Assembly: GCA_047605685.1 (NCBI GenBank)
Contig: JASGFF010000090.1
Coordinates: forward strand, 1 to 8,480
Origin: JAUASV01 sp047605685
GTDB taxonomy: Bacteria > Actinomycetota > Actinomycetes > Actinomycetales > Microbacteriaceae
Direction: 5' to 3'
DNA length: 8,480 nt
This document shows, piece after piece, positions 5,514 through 8,480 of this stretch; within the stretch, counting starts at the first letter, position 1, and each line of letters opens with the position of its first letter. Position numbers and translations under genes: made by a program. The notes under the pieces were generated by a model, which made no database searches, was not told the DNA's origin, and was given only the letters and a program-made list of their open reading frames with translations.

Positions 5514-5648
5514 GCGATGCCCGGCAGCGGCCGCCCCGGTAGCGGTGCCCGGTGGCCCGTGCCCAGCAGCGTGCTCAGCAGCCGTGCCCAGTAGCCGTGC
5601 CCAGTAGCCGTGCCCAGTAGCCGTGCCCAGTAGCCGTGCCCAGTAGTC
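5505..5648 (+). repeat. 14-to-13-bp degenerate tandem array filling the transporter-chorismate mutase gap
   Basis: The array begins in the last codons of the transporter gene. Units of about 14 bp start at 5505, 5519, 5533 and 5547 (GCCCGG-type heads). The first of these contains the TGA stop at 5511-5513. The array then passes through shorter variants into a 13-bp unit, GTGCCCAGTAGCC. Four perfect copies of it lie at 5584-5596, 5597-5609, 5610-5622 and 5623-5635, followed by a one-mismatch copy at 5636-5648. Earlier diverged copies lie at 5559-5570 and 5571-5583. The array occupies nearly all of the 143-nt gap. Confidence 0.9.
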
Positions 5649-5649
5649 T
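5644..5649 (+). promoter_or_regulatory. Putative -10 box of chorismate mutase gene, inside the last repeat unit
   Basis: TAGTCT ends 7 nt before ATG 5657, again implying a leaderless transcript; no Shine-Dalgarno site is visible. The box corresponds to TAGCCG in the upstream 13-bp units. The last unit therefore differs by changes that bring it closer to TAnnnT. The -35 region would lie wholly within repeat sequence. Confidence 0.45.
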
Positions 5650-5656
5650 GGCGGGC

Positions 5657-5962
5657 ATGACGGACGACGCGCTCCTGCCCGAACTGCGCGCGCTGCGCGA
5701 GAGCATCGACAACATCGACGCGGCCCTCATCCACCTGCTCGCCGAGCGCTTCAAGTTCACGCAGAAGGTCGGGCTGCTCAAGGCCCGGCAGGGGCTCGCG
5801 GCGTCCGACCCGGCCCGCGAGCGCGATCAGATCGCCCGGCTGCGACGCCTGGCCGAGGAGTCGCACCTCGACCCCGAGTTCGCCGAGAAGTGGTTCCAGT
5901 TCGTCGTGGCCGAGGTCATCCATCACCACGAGAGCATCGCGGGCGGCGATATCGCGTCATAG
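5657..5962 (+). CDS. Monofunctional chorismate mutase, AroQ class
   Basis: This enzyme rearranges chorismate to prephenate, the branch point to Phe and Tyr, and is cytosolic (no signal peptide). The 101-residue all-helical protein keeps most AroQ active-site residues at a constant +3 offset from the E. coli P-protein domain: Arg14 (for R11), Arg31 (R28), Lys42 (K39), Asp51 (D48), Arg54 (R51) and Glu55 (E52). The position equivalent to Gln88 falls on His91 within IHHHES. This suits the group of stand-alone mutases that end in an HHE motif, although the alignment there is less certain. No dehydratase, dehydrogenase or DAHP synthase domain is attached. The start at ATG 5657 follows a -10 box by 7 nt. 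A GTG at 5636 in frame is part of the repeat array and is rejected. Some actinobacterial mutases need DAHP synthase for full activity; whether this one does is unknown. Confidence 0.9.
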   Translation: MTDDALLPELRALRESIDNIDAALIHLLAERFKFTQKVGLLKARQGLAASDPARERDQIARLRRLAEESHLDPEFAEKWFQFVVAEVIHHHESIAGGDIAS

Positions 5963-6005
5963 TCGGCGGATGCGCCGGTCTCCTCCGGCATGGACATCCT
6001 GCTGA

Positions 6006-6063
6006 TCGCCGCCCTGGCGGCGACCCGCCCTGCCGGCGACCCTGAGGCTGCCGGCAGGGCGGG
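6006..6063. terminator. Hairpin pair between convergent genes, probable bidirectional terminator
   Basis: Two adjacent hairpins lie between the chorismate mutase stop (5962) and the purL stop (6091). The main one has perfect 14-nt arms at 6024-6037 (CCCGCCCTGCCGGC) and 6050-6063, with a 12-nt loop. A smaller one has 8-nt arms at 6006-6013 and 6016-6023. There is no T-run on either side, as is often the case for GC-rich actinobacterial terminators. The position between two gene 3' ends supports termination in both directions. Confidence 0.7.
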
Positions 6064-6090
6064 CCGCCGGCTGCTCGGGCCGCCGGCCGC

Positions 6091-8400
6091 TCAGCCCACG
6101 ACGGCGCCGAAGCGCTCCGGCAGCGTGCCGCCGTGCGCGGCGCGCAGCTGCCCCGCGTCGAGCGTGAAGGCGTCCTGGATCTCCAGGTCGCCGCCGCGGT
6201 CGGTCACGCCGATGCGGGCCACCGGGTAGCCGCGGCCGGCGCACAGCCCGCGGAAGCGCACGTCGTCCTCGCGCGGCACCGCCACGATCGCCCGGCCCGT
6301 CGACTCGCCGAACAGGGCGGCGGCGAGATCGACGCCGTCGCGCTCGAGCACCTCGCCGAGGAACACCCGGGCGCCGATGCCGAAGCGCAGCACCGCCTCG
6401 GCGAGCGCCTGCACGAGGCCGCCGTCGGAGAGGTCGTGCGCGCAGGAGATCAGGTTCTGCGCGTTCGCCGCCGCGATCAGCTCGGCGAGCGCGCGCTCGC
6501 CGGCGAGATCGACGAGCGGCGGCCGCCCGCCGAGGTGCCCGTGCACCGCGCCGGCCCAGGCCGAGCCGTCGAGCTCGGCGCGGCTGAGGCCGAGCAGGTA
6601 GATGTTCTGGCCCTCGTCCTGCCAGGCGGAGGGGATGCGCGCCGCGACATCCGCGATCGTGCCGAGCACGGCGACCACGGGCGTCGGGTGGATCGGCACG
6701 TCGCCGGTCTGGTTGTAGAACGAGACGTTGCCGCCGGTGACCGGGATCCCGAGCTCGAGACAGCCGTCGGAGAGCCCCTCGACGCTGCGGGCGAACTGCC
6801 ACATCACCTCGGGGTTCTCCGGGCTGCCGAAGTTGAGGCAGTCGGAGACCGCGACGGGCGTCGCGCCGGTGACGGCCACGTTGCGGTACGCCTCGGCGAG
6901 GGCCAGCCGGGCGCCCTCGTAGGGGTCGAGGTAGGAGTAGCGGCCGTTGGCGTCGGTGGCGATGGCGAAGCCGAGGCCGGTGCTCTCGTCGATGCGCACC
7001 ATGCCGGCGTCGTCCGGGAACGTGAGGGCGGTGTTGCCGAGCACGTAGGAGTCGTACTGGTTCGTCACCCAGCGCTTGTCGGCCAGGTTGGGGCTCGCGA
7101 GCAGCGCGAGCGCCTGCCGCCGCAGCTCCTCGCCCCCGGCGGGGCGGGCGAGCACCGCGGCCGAGTCGGCCTGCACGGCGTCGATCCAGGCGGGACGGGC
7201 GACCGGGCGGTCGTAGACCGGCCCGTCGACGGCGACCGTGCGCGGGTCGACGTCGACGATCGTCTCCCCGTGCCAGGTGACGACGAGCCGGCCGGTGTCG
7301 GTCACCTCGCCGAGCACGCTCGTCTCGACATCCCACTTGCGCACCACCGCGAGGAAGTCGTCGAGCCTCTCGGGGGCGACGACGGCCATCATGCGCTCCT
7401 GGCTCTCCGACATCAGGATCTCCTCGGCGGTGAGGCTGGGATCGCGCAGCAGCACCCGGTCGAGGTCGACGACCATGCCGCCGTCGCCGTTGGAGGCGAG
7501 CTCGCTCGTGGCGCAGCTGATGCCGGCGGCGCCGAGATCCTGGAGGCCGAGCACCAGGCCCTCGGCGAACAGCTCGAGGCAGCACTCGATGAGCACCTTC
7601 TCGGCGAAGGGATCGCCGACCTGCACGGCGGGGCGCTTCGTCGGACCGCCCTCGGCGAAGGTGTCGGAGGCGAGGATGGATGCCCCGCCGATGCCGTCCC
7701 CGCCGGTGCGGGCGCCGAACAGCACCACCCTGTTGCCGACGCCCCGGGCGTTGGCGAGGTGCAGGTCCTCGTGCCGCAGCACCCCGACCGCGAGCGCGTT
7801 GACGAGCGGGTTGGCCTGGTACACCGGGTCGAACCAGGTCTCGCCGCCGATGTTGGGCAGGCCGAGGCAGTTGGCGTAGAAGCTGATGCCGGCGACGACG
7901 CCGTGCACCACCCGGGCGGTGTCCGGGTCGTCGACGTCACCGAAGCGCAGCGCGTCCATGACGGCCACCGGCCGCGCCCCCATCGAGATGATGTCGCGCA
8001 CGATGCCGCCGACGCCGGTGGCGGCGCCCTGGAACGGCTCGATGTAGCTCGGGTGGTTGTGCGACTCGATTTTGAACGTGACCGCCCAGCCGTCGCCCAC
8101 GTCGATCACGCCGGCGTTCTCGCCCATGCCGACCATGAGGTCACGGGTCATCGCCGGACTGACCTTCTGCCCGAACTGGCGCAGGTGGCGCTTGCTCGAC
8201 TTGTAGGAGCAGTGCTCGCTCCACATCACCGAGTACATCGCGAGCTCGCCGCTCGTCGGACGCCGGCCGAGGATCTCGCGGATGCGCGCGTACTCCTCCG
8301 GGGTGAGGCCGAGCGCCGCGTAGGGCTGCTCCCGCTCCGGGGTGGCCGCCGCGTGTGCCACGGTGTCGAGCTGGTGGGCGGCGCGAGGCTCGTCGGTCAC
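6091..8400 (-). CDS. purL: Phosphoribosylformylglycinamidine (FGAM) synthase subunit II
   Basis: PurL makes FGAM from formylglycinamide ribonucleotide, ATP and glutamine-derived ammonia in purine synthesis. At 769 residues it is the small type that works with separate PurQ (glutaminase) and PurS; neither is in this window. The protein is an internal duplication of the PurM-like fold. In the first half, MYSVMWSEHCSYKSSK (55-70) and FKIESHNHPS (109-118) hold the expected active-site His residues. GGIVRDIISMGARPVAVMD, GGETWFDP, GARTGGDGIGGASILASDTF and SESQERM follow. In the second half, NQYDSYVLGNTALT, VAVSDCLNFGSPENPEVM, TGGNVSFYNQT (555-565) and AHDLSDGGLVQAL (654-666) are conserved. The GTG at 8398-8400 follows a -10 box by 7 nt and gives the normal N-terminal lead-in (LDTVAHAAATPEREQPYAALGL). 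It is convergent with chorismate mutase. Confidence 0.98.
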   Translation of the reverse strand: MTDEPRAAHQLDTVAHAAATPEREQPYAALGLTPEEYARIREILGRRPTSGELAMYSVMWSEHCSYKSSKRHLRQFGQKVSPAMTRDLMVGMGENAGVIDVGDGWAVTFKIESHNHPSYIEPFQGAATGVGGIVRDIISMGARPVAVMDALRFGDVDDPDTARVVHGVVAGISFYANCLGLPNIGGETWFDPVYQANPLVNALAVGVLRHEDLHLANARGVGNRVVLFGARTGGDGIGGASILASDTFAEGGPTKRPAVQVGDPFAEKVLIECCLELFAEGLVLGLQDLGAAGISCATSELASNGDGGMVVDLDRVLLRDPSLTAEEILMSESQERMMAVVAPERLDDFLAVVRKWDVETSVLGEVTDTGRLVVTWHGETIVDVDPRTVAVDGPVYDRPVARPAWIDAVQADSAAVLARPAGGEELRRQALALLASPNLADKRWVTNQYDSYVLGNTALTFPDDAGMVRIDESTGLGFAIATDANGRYSYLDPYEGARLALAEAYRNVAVTGATPVAVSDCLNFGSPENPEVMWQFARSVEGLSDGCLELGIPVTGGNVSFYNQTGDVPIHPTPVVAVLGTIADVAARIPSAWQDEGQNIYLLGLSRAELDGSAWAGAVHGHLGGRPPLVDLAGERALAELIAAANAQNLISCAHDLSDGGLVQALAEAVLRFGIGARVFLGEVLERDGVDLAAALFGESTGRAIVAVPREDDVRFRGLCAGRGYPVARIGVTDRGGDLEIQDAFTLDAGQLRAAHGGTLPERFGAVVG

Positions 8401-8407
8401 GGCCGCT

Positions 8408-8413
8408 AGCCTA
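8408..8413 (-). promoter_or_regulatory. Putative -10 box of purL, leaderless geometry
   Basis: Read on the minus strand, TAGGCT lies 7 nt before the GTG start, and no Shine-Dalgarno site is visible. The 12-bp palindrome GCCGACGTCGGC at 8422-8433 sits in the expected spacer/-35 zone. Beyond it, 8434-8480 is extremely GC-rich and shows no gene. Confidence 0.5.
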
Positions 8414-8480
8414 CCGAGCGCGCCGACGTCGGCCGCCGCGGACCGGGGCGGGGCGCGGCCGCCGCGCGGCGCGGCCCCGC

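Noticed and set aside
5559..5648. Possible CRISPR array in the regularly repeated DNA before chorismate mutase
   Set aside because: The units are 13 bp, directly adjacent and without spacers. No cas genes are present, so this is a plain tandem repeat.
5636..5656. Upstream GTG start for chorismate mutase at 5636
   Set aside because: It is part of the 13-bp repeat unit and lies before the predicted -10 box. The seven extra residues come from repeat DNA.
6133..8409. A 758-codon open frame on the plus strand opposite purL
   Set aside because: PurL is unambiguous on the other strand. The plus-strand product is a Val/Gly/Asp/His-rich shadow without recognisable domains.

Overview
This window comes from a very GC-rich actinobacterium, most likely a member of Microbacteriaceae. 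The evidence is a base composition of roughly three-quarters G+C, strong G/C bias at third codon positions, GTG starts, TAnnnT-type -10 boxes placed directly in front of start codons, and frequent GGATGC/GCATCC words. Protein identities were read from motifs; no database search was possible. No transposase, phage gene, CRISPR array, tRNA or rRNA was seen, and the gene content looks like ordinary chromosome.

Layout. (1) 1-2077, plus strand: the 3' end of a protocatechuate (beta-ketoadipate) operon. It holds a partial pcaB, then pcaD, then pcaC, each pair joined by an ATGA stop/start overlap. These convert 3-carboxymuconate through 4-carboxymuconolactone to the enol-lactone and then to 3-oxoadipate. 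(2) 2078-3553: purA (adenylosuccinate synthase) with its own promoter and Shine-Dalgarno site. (3) 3554-4449: a RimJ/RimL-type GNAT acetyltransferase whose C-terminal tail is encoded by a pentanucleotide repeat. (4) 4450-5513: a 10-helix EamA/DMT transporter. (5) 5514-5962: a small AroQ-class chorismate mutase. (6) 5963-6090: a convergent intergenic region with a perfect 14-bp-arm hairpin. (7) 6091-8400, minus strand: purL (FGAM synthase subunit II), with its start-proximal promoter at the right end of the window.

The genes are mostly independent housekeeping or accessory units and do not form one pathway. The pca genes form one translationally coupled operon. PurA and PurL belong to purine synthesis, and chorismate mutase feeds Phe/Tyr synthesis.

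The most unusual content lies between and at the ends of genes. An 80-bp intergenic element with dyad structure occurs twice at 73/80 identity, each time ending about 30 bp before a -10 box (purA and the GNAT gene). Short tandem arrays with 13-15 bp periods run out of gene 3' ends, and one of them contains the -10 box of the next gene. Four genes have the geometry expected of leaderless transcripts. I do not see a clearly new defence or biosynthetic system here. The repeat and promoter architecture is the part worth following up.
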